Assembly (NCBI RefSeq): GCF_001565895.1
Contig: NZ_LSNE01000003.1
Location: forward strand, 850,380-914,379
Direction: 5' to 3'
From: Paraglaciecola hydrolytica
GTDB lineage: Bacteria > Pseudomonadota > Gammaproteobacteria > Enterobacterales > Alteromonadaceae
DNA length: 64,000 nt
Under the pieces are notes generated by a model. That model was not told where the DNA came from. It saw nothing but the letters and a program-made list of their open reading frames with translations, and did not search any database. This document shows, piece by piece, positions 51,328 through 59,607 of this stretch (its first letter is position 1; the number at the start of each line of letters is the position of its first letter). The translations under genes were made by a program, and so were the position numbers.

Positions 51328-51669
51328 CTATTTTGGGCCTTTGTTAATAATTTTGGGATCAGGGCTAGCATAGGTATTGCCGTATGTGTCTTGCACAACA
51401 AGCTGCACACCGATGGTTTCACTATCTGCATCGGTATCACTTAGAGTAAGAGTTTGGTTTCCATGAGAAAGAACGGGAGTTATGTCTCTAGATGCATCTA
51501 CCGGTACATAAGAGATCAATGGATCTTTAAACGTTAAATCTGGAACACATCCACTTAATGTAAAAACTAAATCAGTCGTTTCTGTGACGTTATAAGGGCC
51601 ATCTGGGGCATAACTAAACGACGCTTCGCCATTGCTTATATTGACTGTCACACTGACATTGATACTCAT
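51328..51669 (-). CDS. small beta-rich protein, resembles DP-EP family
   Basis: 113 residues, no signal peptide or membrane segment. Alternating strands of a beta-sandwich are suggested (VSVTVNISNGEASFSY, TETTDLVFTLSG, TIGVQLVVQDTYGNTYASPD), ending ASPDPKIINKGPK. The NTYASPDPKIIN tail and overall pattern recall the uncharacterised DP-EP proteins of Alteromonadales (recollection, moderate confidence). AAAAGGAAAA before the ATG is a strong ribosome-binding site. It begins 13 bp after the 1096-residue regulator's stop, so it is expressed with it. A function as effector, ligand or structural partner of that regulator is inference. Confidence 0.7.
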   Translation of the reverse strand: MSINVSVTVNISNGEASFSYAPDGPYNVTETTDLVFTLSGCVPDLTFKDPLISYVPVDASRDITPVLSHGNQTLTLSDTDADSETIGVQLVVQDTYGNTYASPDPKIINKGPK

Positions 51670-51682
51670 TTTTATTTTCCTT

Positions 51683-54600
51683 TTAGTGGGTAAAATTGAA
51701 ATTGGTCACCTGCATTGATAATAAAGCTGCAATTTCTTCGGGTATGAATTCTAGTTTATTTAGGCAACTATGCGCTCTTGCATAAGGAAGCAAATATTCT
51801 ACATTTCGGCTGACTTTAACTAAGGGGCTAAGGAGCTTAATTGCCTCTTCGCAGACTTGGCTGCTTTGTTCAACTTGATTATTTTTAGCAAACTGTTTGG
51901 CTTTTAAAAGTGTTAATTCAGCTAAACCTAGTTGGTATTCCGCATCCATTTTGTTTATTGAGGAGTAGTTAGATAAATAACGTGATGTTTTATCAATCAG
52001 TTCGCTACTTTTATTCCATGCATTATTACTTTGGTAATATTCGATTAAATACGCAAAATTCATAAGCCCAATGCTCGTTTCATTGAAAATCTCAGTAGTA
52101 TATTGTTCAACTAAAGTAGGGCTGACACCATTGTCTACACTGTCTTTTCCAATCAATATTTTAATTTTGAATATTTCGATCTTTAAAAGAGCGTTTTTCC
52201 AATCCTGATTTTCTGAATCTTGCTGCAAAATGGTTTTTAGAGTTTCTGTGGACAGTACGGCCTTATTGTAGGCATTATCGTATTTCCCTAGGTAATTAAG
52301 TAACCTTGCCTGATGCCAATGAGAATAAGCCAATATTTCAAGAGAAGCGGCGTTATCAGGATCATATTGCAGCCCTAACTCGATTTCCTGCTGAGCTTCT
52401 TGGTGTAATTTCAACGCCAGTGAAAGATGCCCTAAAGCTTGTTCGGTGGTCGCTAGCCAAGATAAAGTATCTGATTTATCCAAACGTAAAACAGGATCTT
52501 GCGGTTGTTTAGCTATGGTTCGTTCGATAATAGTGAGCGAAGAGGTAAAAGCATCATAGGATTCAGTGTATTTCAACTGTTTCAAAAATAAAGAGCCTAA
52601 AGTGCTATAGGCATAATAGAGCTCAGTCCAAGTCTCGATGTTGTCTGGGGCAATCTGATTCATCTTTTCACTGTATTGTTGATACAACTCAAATAAAGGC
52701 TGTGCAGTTGAATAATCATTTCGGTCATAGGCCAGTTGACCTAACCAAAAGGCATTCGCGCCTAGTGTTTTTAATAGTTCTAGTTTATCTGGCTGTTGTG
52801 CATACAATTTATCGAGAATGATTTTAGTCGCGACAAAAGCTTGCTGTGCTTCATCATTTTTACCCCGTGAATAAGCCACTTCGCCCATAGCACTCAAAGT
52901 TTGTGCATGTTGATAACGGGCTTTGAAGTTTTGCTCCGTATTGGCAAAAGGTAGCAGTGAGGCGTCTTCAGTGATTTCATCTTGCTGGCTAAAATACTCC
53001 AAGGCTTTATTGCTAATGCCATCCAGTAAGTCCATGCGTTTTACGCTACGTAGTTTGTCGGCAAACTCACCTACCATAAAACCCAGTAAGCTTTCTGCCT
53101 CTAGCCTTTTTTGTTGAGCCACACTTTGGGATTCTTGGCTTTTGATGCTCATTAAAACCGAGGTAAAAGACAAAATACACAGTAATACGATGGCTGCGCC
53201 CGTTGACCAGCGTTTAGTTTTCGCGCGTTTCACTGAGCTTTTAATTAGCGTCTGCTCGTGGTTATCAAGGATAAAGGTACCGCTGTGTTGTAGGCTTAAG
53301 GCCTCTTGTAAGGGTTTACCTTCGGCCAATAAAAACGCTGTGCTTTTGCCTTCATTTAACCAGCGTTGGGTCAGTATATGTAAGCGGCTTTTAATCGCCA
53401 GACTGTCTTGATGTTCTACGATCCATTCGCTCGCTCGTGACCAGCGGCGTAACAGGGCTTCGTGGGCCAAACTAAAACAGGCTTCATCGTTTTGTAGGTG
53501 AGAGACAAATAAACGACTGTCGACCATGGCTTGTACAAATGCGCTTTGGTTTACTTGTTTGAGCTGCGACCAGCGCGCGGCACGGCTGGTAATGGTTTCG
53601 CCGTCTGGGTTTAAGGTGACTAATAATGATAAGACATAGGCGAGTTGTAGTTGCTGCTCTTGCGGAAGCTGTTGATAAATCTCTTCAGCTTTTTTACCTA
53701 TGGCGCCTTCAATACCACCTAAATCTTGATAAACACTAAACAACAATTCATCTTGTTCACTACGTTGCAAATACAGTTCTTGCAAGGTGTATTGCAACAT
53801 GGGTAGCGAATCAGGATGTTGCGCCGCTTCAGCACATAAAATTTCATCAAGTGGTGTGGCGCTGCTGGGGTCTTGCGACCAACTTAAGTTAGCTGCGATG
53901 GCGGGCAAGCGGATCATCTGCATGAGATCGGTGCGCTTAGGCGGCATTAAATCAAAATGCGCACCGTTATCTTTACCTGCCATTAAACTCGGATGGCTCA
54001 CCACTAAGGGGTAAAAGTCATTGCGACAGGCACTAAACACCAAAATACAACCTGAGGTGGCGAGTGTTTCAATAAGCTTTAAAAATAGGTTTCTTTCATT
54101 TTCGCTAAATAAAGGTGAGGAAAGCAGCACTTCAAGACGGTCGATAAACAAAAAAAAGTGTGGTTTAGCAAACTGCTTAGGCGCACGACTTAGCGCCTGT
54201 TTGCATTGCTTGAGCACGCTATCACAGTCATGTTGCAGTAGCTCTGCAAGGCTATCGGCACTGAGGCCGTCAAATACCGGCTGGTCGGCAATATCCCAAT
54301 CAAGTAGGGCAGAGGCCAAATCAATAAATAACCGTTGTTGGTTAATGTCAGCAAAATCTAAACCGCTATAGGACACTGCGCCAATACCATCGTAACCATT
54401 ACGATGCAGTAATTTGGGTAACAGACCAGCGTTAATTAACGAGGATTTACCTGTACCACTGGGGCCTAAGATCAAACAAAAGCCCCGGCCAAAGTTAATC
54501 TGTTTAGACACCCGCTCTAATAAGGTGCTGATTTGCTCATTACGACCAAAAAATACCTGAGCTTCTTTTGGCTCAAAGGCACTTAATCCCGGAAAAGGCG

Positions 54601-54973
54601 ACTCTCCTTGCCAATTACTTTGTTGGGCTTTTAATTCGTCATTTAAAGGAAAGTTGAGCTGCGCAATAATACGATAACCACGTTTACGAATGGTTTCGAT
54701 GTAAGTGGGCTCAGAGGGTTTGTCGTCAAAAGCTTTACGCAGTTGGTTGATGGCTTTGTGTACAGGGTTATCGCCCATTGCAACATCACCCCAACATTGG
54801 TTGGCAATCTCGTCTGCACTGAGTACTTCGCCTTGTTGTTGGCAAAGTACTAACAGCACATCCATTGCCTTGGGCTCAAGCTGCTTAACAACATCACCGC
54901 AGCGTACGCTGTTGGTACTAGGCGATACCTGCCACTCACCTAAAAAGAAATGTCGATGGGTTTTTAACACCAC
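51683..54973 (-). CDS. transmembrane regulator: winged helix, STAND-type NTPase, TPR repeats
   Basis: 1096 residues. Residues about 8-105 are an OmpR/CadC-type winged helix (LEPKAMDVLLVLCQQQGEV ... HKAINQLRKAF ... YIETIRKRGYRI). Residues about 125-570 are a STAND-type NTPase: FFGRNEQISTLLERV, Walker A GPSGTGKSS at 170-178 and Walker B HFFLFIDRLEVLL. A single membrane segment at about 590-610 follows the basic SVKRAKTKRW, placing the remaining 480 residues, with TPR-like helices (AMGEVAYSRGKNDEAQQAF), in the periplasm. It thus joins a periplasmic sensor to a cytoplasmic switch and DNA binding. The start is GTG, one of two in tandem, with AGG upstream. A perfect 19 bp palindrome lies 18 bp before it. 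Confidence 0.88.
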   Translation of the reverse strand: MVLKTHRHFFLGEWQVSPSTNSVRCGDVVKQLEPKAMDVLLVLCQQQGEVLSADEIANQCWGDVAMGDNPVHKAINQLRKAFDDKPSEPTYIETIRKRGYRIIAQLNFPLNDELKAQQSNWQGESPFPGLSAFEPKEAQVFFGRNEQISTLLERVSKQINFGRGFCLILGPSGTGKSSLINAGLLPKLLHRNGYDGIGAVSYSGLDFADINQQRLFIDLASALLDWDIADQPVFDGLSADSLAELLQHDCDSVLKQCKQALSRAPKQFAKPHFFLFIDRLEVLLSSPLFSENERNLFLKLIETLATSGCILVFSACRNDFYPLVVSHPSLMAGKDNGAHFDLMPPKRTDLMQMIRLPAIAANLSWSQDPSSATPLDEILCAEAAQHPDSLPMLQYTLQELYLQRSEQDELLFSVYQDLGGIEGAIGKKAEEIYQQLPQEQQLQLAYVLSLLVTLNPDGETITSRAARWSQLKQVNQSAFVQAMVDSRLFVSHLQNDEACFSLAHEALLRRWSRASEWIVEHQDSLAIKSRLHILTQRWLNEGKSTAFLLAEGKPLQEALSLQHSGTFILDNHEQTLIKSSVKRAKTKRWSTGAAIVLLCILSFTSVLMSIKSQESQSVAQQKRLEAESLLGFMVGEFADKLRSVKRMDLLDGISNKALEYFSQQDEITEDASLLPFANTEQNFKARYQHAQTLSAMGEVAYSRGKNDEAQQAFVATKIILDKLYAQQPDKLELLKTLGANAFWLGQLAYDRNDYSTAQPLFELYQQYSEKMNQIAPDNIETWTELYYAYSTLGSLFLKQLKYTESYDAFTSSLTIIERTIAKQPQDPVLRLDKSDTLSWLATTEQALGHLSLALKLHQEAQQEIELGLQYDPDNAASLEILAYSHWHQARLLNYLGKYDNAYNKAVLSTETLKTILQQDSENQDWKNALLKIEIFKIKILIGKDSVDNGVSPTLVEQYTTEIFNETSIGLMNFAYLIEYYQSNNAWNKSSELIDKTSRYLSNYSSINKMDAEYQLGLAELTLLKAKQFAKNNQVEQSSQVCEEAIKLLSPLVKVSRNVEYLLPYARAHSCLNKLEFIPEEIAALLSMQVTNFNFTH

Positions 54974-54991
54974 TTGTTTAACCTGGGCTCA

Positions 54992-55010
54992 TCAAGGTTA
55001 ATAACCTTGA
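54992..55010. promoter_or_regulatory. 19 bp perfect palindrome upstream of the STAND regulator
   Basis: TCAAGGTTAATAACCTTGA has 9 bp arms around one base. It lies 18 bp upstream of the GTG start of the regulator, in its leader or promoter, and could be an autoregulatory operator or an RNA hairpin near the ribosome-binding site. Confidence 0.55.
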
Positions 55011-55181
55011 TACATATTACGTAAACAAAAGTGAGTAGGGACATGGCGCATCATATTCTTCTTTTTATTAGGCTGCGTGTGCCAAGCGGGCACAGGGTAA
55101 ATGCCAATATACGTGATAATAATCTATAGATCACCTAGGTTTTATAGGCTTAATTTGTAAAATTCAGCAATCAACAGGCAC

Positions 55182-55209
55182 AAAAAAAGGCGCTAAACAG
55201 CGCCTTTTT
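55182..55209. terminator. bidirectional terminator downstream of the PEP-CTERM gene
   Basis: AAAAAAA-GGCGCT-AAAC-AGCGCC-TTTTT: a 6 bp GC stem flanked by A-run and T-run, so it can work on both strands. It lies 15 bp after the stop of the minus-strand PEP-CTERM gene. Confidence 0.88.
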
Positions 55210-55224
55210 GTTATCTAAACTGAA

Positions 55225-55845
55225 TTAGTTTTTACGACGTTTACCCAAAGCTAAAGCAATAAGACTTAAGCTTAATAATGCCAAAGGCGCAGGCTCAGGA
55301 ACTTCTGCAAGTGTTCCGAATACATCCAATTTTGCATCAGCTAATCTAAAATTTTGGTTACCCAAGCCTAAATGAGCGAACCATAAGTAAAAATTTTGGT
55401 TATCTACAATTTTATCAAAAACATTGTTGTTCACTACGTTGAACGTAAAGCTTTGGGTAAGTGATCCATATGCAGGGATAAGTGTCTGCAAATCTAACAG
55501 TTGAGTGGCATCGGTACTAGAGGTAGAGGCCGCAGGGCGAACAGTCCACCATTCAGCAATGCCAAGTGTTCTTGAAAAAGATAAAGTCAGTTCAAAATAA
55601 TCGATTGTGTCATAATTGATCGAAGATAAATCAAACAAATCATAAAAACGCTGACAGTTGGATGAGTTTCTAATCGTAACCGAATCGCTATTCATAGTAT
55701 CGCAAGAGTTAGCCGAGTTCAGACTACTAGCTGTGTATTGAGAACCATAGTCATGGGTAATTGAACCAATGAGCGAGGCTTGAGAAAAAGTGGCGATTAA
55801 ACTTAAGCTGGTGATTGCGGCTATCTTAACAAAAATATTTTTCAT
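55225..55845 (-). CDS. PEP-CTERM sorting domain protein
   Basis: 206 residues with a signal peptide (about 1-23, SQA-SL) and a canonical C-terminal PEP-CTERM tail: VPEPAPLALLSLSLIALALGKRRKN, with the VPEP motif, a hydrophobic helix and a basic end. Exosortase removes the tail and the protein goes to the cell surface or biofilm matrix. The mature part is beta-rich (YFELTLSFSRTLGIAEWWTV, LTQSFTFNVVNNNVFDKIV) with a Cys pair (NSCDTM ... NCQRF); no enzyme motif is seen. No exosortase gene is in this window. It has its own terminator. Confidence 0.85.
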   Translation of the reverse strand: MKNIFVKIAAITSLSLIATFSQASLIGSITHDYGSQYTASSLNSANSCDTMNSDSVTIRNSSNCQRFYDLFDLSSINYDTIDYFELTLSFSRTLGIAEWWTVRPAASTSSTDATQLLDLQTLIPAYGSLTQSFTFNVVNNNVFDKIVDNQNFYLWFAHLGLGNQNFRLADAKLDVFGTLAEVPEPAPLALLSLSLIALALGKRRKN

Positions 55846-56064
55846 ACTACTTCCTTAAAAAATGACAACATTTGTTTGGAATAAACTAAAAATCAACAAG
55901 GTAAAACTGTCTTAGCAATTAATTGGCCATGTTTGTTATTTTAGATAAAAATTATTTATCATGCTGTTTTTTATATATTTATTTTTTCTATTCAAAATAT
56001 TTTTTGGCAGATTCAAAAGTGCTGTGTAAAATATTTTGACATTCCTGGCGTAAAATTTAGGCAC

Positions 56065-56092
56065 AAAAAAAGGCGCTTATTAGCGCCTTTTT
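56065..56092. terminator. bidirectional terminator downstream of rpmE
   Basis: AAAAAAA-GGCGCT-TATT-AGCGCC-TTTTT. The stem is identical to that at 55182-55209. It stands 16 bp after the rpmE stop and works on the minus strand. Confidence 0.88.
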
Positions 56093-56108
56093 CCGTTCGA
56101 ACTAACGA

Positions 56109-56333
56109 TTATTCAGCAGTTGTCTTTTTAGACAAAGCAGTAAAACGTTTGTTGAACTTCTCGATACGACCACCGGTATCTACGTTACGTTGTTTACCAG
56201 TATAAAACGGGTGACAAGCAGAACATACGTCAAGGTTAAGTGGTTTCTTAACAGTAGAACGAACTTTGATTACGTTTCCGCAAGCACAAGTTGCAGTCAT
56301 AACTTGATAATCGGGATGAATACCTTCTTTCAT
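56109..56333 (-). CDS. rpmE: 50S ribosomal protein L31
   Basis: 74 residues, the zinc-binding form of L31. [28 protein letters not shown] provides the first Cys pair (CAC) and [31 protein letters not shown] the second (CSAC). L31 bridges the ribosomal subunits at the large-subunit side. Zinc-type L31 usually alternates with a zinc-free paralog (YkgM type) under zinc starvation; the paralog is not in this window. Monocistronic: terminator downstream, priA divergent upstream. Confidence 0.97.
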   Translation of the reverse strand: MKEGIHPDYQVMTATCACGNVIKVRSTVKKPLNLDVCSACHPFYTGKQRNVDTGGRIEKFNKRFTALSKKTTAE

Positions 56334-56553
56334 GGGGTTACCTCTTAGTTAAGGCCGTATCGCCATCCAACCCGAAGTTGAACACCATACGAAAATTAAA
56401 TTCAATTTGATAAGCTTTACGGGCTTGCCGCAAAGTGGCGCGCATATTAATGTACCTGCCTTATGTGATCAAGGCTTTTGCTGTTTTTATCAACAATAGT
56501 GCGGCTTTGATTTGCTGATCTGTGATTTTTTAAGCGAGTTGTTAAAAAGCTAG

Positions 56554-58734
56554 ATGACCATTCTGCGTATTGCTTTACCCATTCCCAAACGCCAGTTGTT
56601 TGATTATAGCTATCAAGGCCAAACTCCTGAGCTGGGTTGTCGTGTACAAGTTCCTTTTGGCAGTAGAACTTTAGTCGGGGTGGTATGGGAAATTGCCGAG
56701 CAATCTCAATGGCCAGAAAACAAACTTAAGGCAGTGATCAAACTGCTCGACACTCAAGCAGTGTTTAATTCTACTCAGCTTAAATTATGTCAGTGGTTAG
56801 CCAGTTATTATAAACATCCTATTGGGGATGTAGTGCAAACCGCCCTACCTGTGGCCCTGCGTAAAGGCGTGGCAAATCAGCAAAAACTACAGCAATACTG
56901 GTGTTTGACTGAGCAAGCTACAAAGCTTGAACTGAGCGAGCTAAAACGCGCACCCAAACAACAGGCTTTAATCGAGACTTTGCGTCACGCGACCATGGAA
57001 AAATCCCAAGTTAATCAGGATTTTGGTTCTGCAACGAGTAAGGCGCTATTAAACAAAGGATTAATCGAATTAGTTGAACAATCCTACGAGGATGGTGAGC
57101 CTTGGTCGGCGCAAATCAAAATAAGCGAAAAACCTCAAGCCAATGTGCAACAAGCTTTAGCGATTAGTAGCATTGAAGCAAAACTGGGCGAATTCGGCTG
57201 CTTTTTATTAGAAGGCGTTACCGGTAGCGGTAAAACCGAAGTGTATTTACAAGCCATCGAATCGGTATTGTTACGCGGCCAACAAGTCTTGATCTTAGTG
57301 CCAGAAATAGGCCTTACGCCCCAAACGGTTTATCGTTTTAAACATCGATTTGGTATACAGGTGGGAGTATTACATTCTGCCTTGACCGATAACGAACGTT
57401 TAGAGGTATGGCAACAAAGCGCCCTTGGCCAGCTCGGTTTAATTATTGGTACTCGCTCTGCAATTTTTACCCCCATGCTTAAACCCGGTTTGCTTATCGT
57501 CGATGAAGAGCACGATTCATCTTATAAACAGCAAGACGGTCTGCGTTACCACGCCCGCGATCTGGCGGTGATGCGCGCCCATACTGAAAATATCCCTTTG
57601 GTGCTTGGTACCGCCACACCAGCACTCGAAACCCTAAACAATGCCTTAAGTGGCAAATACCAACATTTACAATTACCGGTCAGAGCCGGTGATGCTGCCA
57701 TGGCACGTCAGCAAGTGTTTGATATTCGCCAGCAACCTCTGGAATTTGGTTTAGCCAAAGGCATGTTAGAGCGAGTGGCCCTGCATCTTAAGCAAGGCTC
57801 TCAGGTGATGTTGTTTATTAACCGCCGTGGTTATGCGCCAGCCTTGGTATGTCATAGCTGTGGCCACGTTGAACAATGTCATAGCTGTAACAAGCCTTTC
57901 ACTCTGCATAAGAGTTTATACAAGTTGCAATGCCACCATTGTGCGGCGGCTAAGCCAATACCTAAACGTTGCGAAAATTGTCATTCTGGCGAGCTAACAT
58001 CACAAGGTGTGGGGACTGAACAACTTGAACAAGGTTTGGCAGACTATTTCCCCGCTTACAAAAGTGTGCGCATCGACAGCGATACTACCCGCGGCAAAAA
58101 CAAACTCGACGATATGCTGAATAAGATTAACAACAACGAATTTCAGTTGTTAATCGGCACTCAGATCTTATCCAAAGGTCATCATTTTCCTAATGTCACT
58201 TTGGTGATCATCCTCGATGTAGATGGTGCCTTGTTTAGCGCCGACTACCGCGCCGCTGAGCATCTGGCGCAGCTCATTACCCAATTAGCAGGACGAGCAG
58301 GCCGAGCCGAAAAACCCGGTGAAATGTGGTTGCAAACTCACGACCCAGCCCACCCTTTATTGCAAGATTTAATCAATAACGGTTATGGCCACTTTGCTCG
58401 TTATGCCCTGCTTGAGCGCCAGCAAGCCAACTTGCCACCCTATAGTTTTCAAGCCTTGTTCAAAGCCCAAGCTCTGAGCGCCCGTGATGCTCATGAGTTT
58501 TTACAACAAGTCGCTGACTTTTTTAGTGGTGCAGAAGGTGTGATGTGTTTAGGGCCCATCCCCGCCTTGATGGAAAAGCGCCAAGGTCAGTACCGCATGC
58601 AACTGTTATTACAAAGCAATCAGCGCGGTTTATTGCAACAAGCGCTTAATCAACATGTTGGCTCGGTTGAGGCCTTGCCGTTGGCGACTAAGGTGCGTTG
58701 GTCGCTGGATGTGGATCCGCAGGATTTTAGCTAG
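56554..58734 (+). CDS. priA: primosomal replication protein N' (PriA helicase)
   Basis: 726 residues (E. coli 732). PriA restarts stalled replication forks by unwinding and loading the primosome. The N-terminal DNA-binding domain begins RIALPIPKRQLFDYSY. Walker A is GVTGSGKTEVYLQ, the DEAH-type box DEEHDSSYKQ, and the zinc-binding cysteines are in CHSCGHVEQCHSCNKPF and CHHCAAAKPIPKRCENCHSG. The C-terminal helicase motifs (GTQILSKGHHFPNVTLV, QLAGRAGRAEKPG) are intact. Divergent from rpmE, as in E. coli. Confidence 0.98.
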   Translation: MTILRIALPIPKRQLFDYSYQGQTPELGCRVQVPFGSRTLVGVVWEIAEQSQWPENKLKAVIKLLDTQAVFNSTQLKLCQWLASYYKHPIGDVVQTALPVALRKGVANQQKLQQYWCLTEQATKLELSELKRAPKQQALIETLRHATMEKSQVNQDFGSATSKALLNKGLIELVEQSYEDGEPWSAQIKISEKPQANVQQALAISSIEAKLGEFGCFLLEGVTGSGKTEVYLQAIESVLLRGQQVLILVPEIGLTPQTVYRFKHRFGIQVGVLHSALTDNERLEVWQQSALGQLGLIIGTRSAIFTPMLKPGLLIVDEEHDSSYKQQDGLRYHARDLAVMRAHTENIPLVLGTATPALETLNNALSGKYQHLQLPVRAGDAAMARQQVFDIRQQPLEFGLAKGMLERVALHLKQGSQVMLFINRRGYAPALVCHSCGHVEQCHSCNKPFTLHKSLYKLQCHHCAAAKPIPKRCENCHSGELTSQGVGTEQLEQGLADYFPAYKSVRIDSDTTRGKNKLDDMLNKINNNEFQLLIGTQILSKGHHFPNVTLVIILDVDGALFSADYRAAEHLAQLITQLAGRAGRAEKPGEMWLQTHDPAHPLLQDLINNGYGHFARYALLERQQANLPPYSFQALFKAQALSARDAHEFLQQVADFFSGAEGVMCLGPIPALMEKRQGQYRMQLLLQSNQRGLLQQALNQHVGSVEALPLATKVRWSLDVDPQDFS

Positions 58735-59259
58735 CGCAGCGGTAGAAGATGCGCTTTGCTTATAAAGCTATGGCCTGCGGCCACAAGGCATCGCTGCGCG
58801 ACATAGCATTCGCTTCGCTCACCGCAATCCATTGCGTTTTTCAACCGCCATCCCTAGCTGTCGAGCATACTTTTTTGCAACAGCTCCAAAAAGTAGCCAA
58901 AAAACGCCGCTCTCCAACCAACTTTCTAAACCAGAAATGGCTCCTGATTTGAATTCAGAGTAAACACGTCCGTGATGATCGGCACCCAGTCTCGCCTTCC
59001 ATGGCGAGCCGTTCAACTGGGCGCAACTTCTTTGCTAAAAATACCAGTTTCACCCTGTTTGGACATTTGACAAGCCGAAACTTCTATCGGGAACGTTGGA
59101 GTCGAGAGAAAATCAAAAGCATCGGCTTCGCCGACAAAATTAGTGTGTGTGCCTGTTTGTGGTGCGCATGTATATTGTTGTAGAGCTTGGAACTCAGAAA
59201 CCTTCGGTTAAGAGTTTAAGCTACCTCACACAAATCCATCTCTAGATATGACGTGCTGA
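58735..59259. other. non-coding stretch with GC-rich hairpins, possible repeat element
   Basis: No convincing gene. The sequence is richer in GC and in short inverted repeats than its surroundings: AGCGCA/TGCGCT (58733-58755), CTCGCC/GGCGAG (58991-59008) and TCGGC-TTC-GCCGA (59122-59134). A minus-strand frame (59016-58819) encodes an unusual Trp/Gly-rich peptide without family or ribosome-binding site, resembling translations of dispersed repeats I have seen in Alteromonadales. I treat it as a probable repeat or non-coding element. Confidence 0.4.
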
Positions 59260-59481
59260 GTTGAAAGAAATTATGCTGCCATATCCGCTCAGCCGACGAC
59301 GTATCGTTTCAATAGTACTTTGCTCGACTATGGGATTAAATTTCAGGAACGTTTAGATCACTCATATCGTTGTCTTTATGAAGTGAGTGGCGATAAGGCT
59401 TACATCATGTTGATATTACATTCCAGACAAGATCTTGTGAGTGCCTTATATCGCCATCTAATTATCCGCAATGTGAACTAA
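59260..59481 (+). pseudogene. remnant of a RelE/ParE-like toxin gene (C-terminal part)
   Basis: An open frame lacking a start codon in its first half (the preceding codon is TGA, 59257-59259) encodes YGIKFQERLDHSYRCLYEV, then SGDKAYIMLILHSRQDLVS and ALYRHLIIRNVN before TAA. The pattern R-x-L-Y-x-V...D-x-x-Y-I-x-x-I-L-H-S-R-Q-D is that of the C-terminal strands of RelE/ParE-fold toxins. The N-terminal half of the toxin and any antitoxin gene are missing, so this is a decayed fragment. The family assignment rests on a short stretch. Confidence 0.4.
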
Positions 59482-59569
59482 TTCCAGACATAAAACATCA
59501 CGCCTTTTATGTTTACCAACTTTTGACAAAGCTTGTTACTATACTGTTTTTTCATCCAGTTACTTTTTT

Positions 59570-59607
59570 ATGATCGTTTATATCGCCCTATGATTGTTTA
59601 TATTGCC
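59570..59607 (+). repeat. tandem duplication of the topB start region
   Basis: ATGATCGTTTATATCGCC (59570-59587) is repeated as ATGATTGTTTATATTGCC (59590-59607), 20 bp apart, with only two differences. Both begin with ATG and would encode MIVYIA, but the first is out of frame with topB. Confidence 0.75.

Noticed and set aside
58819-59016. Minus-strand 65-residue Trp/Gly-rich peptide
   Set aside because: No ribosome-binding site or family; more likely a translated repeat element than a gene.
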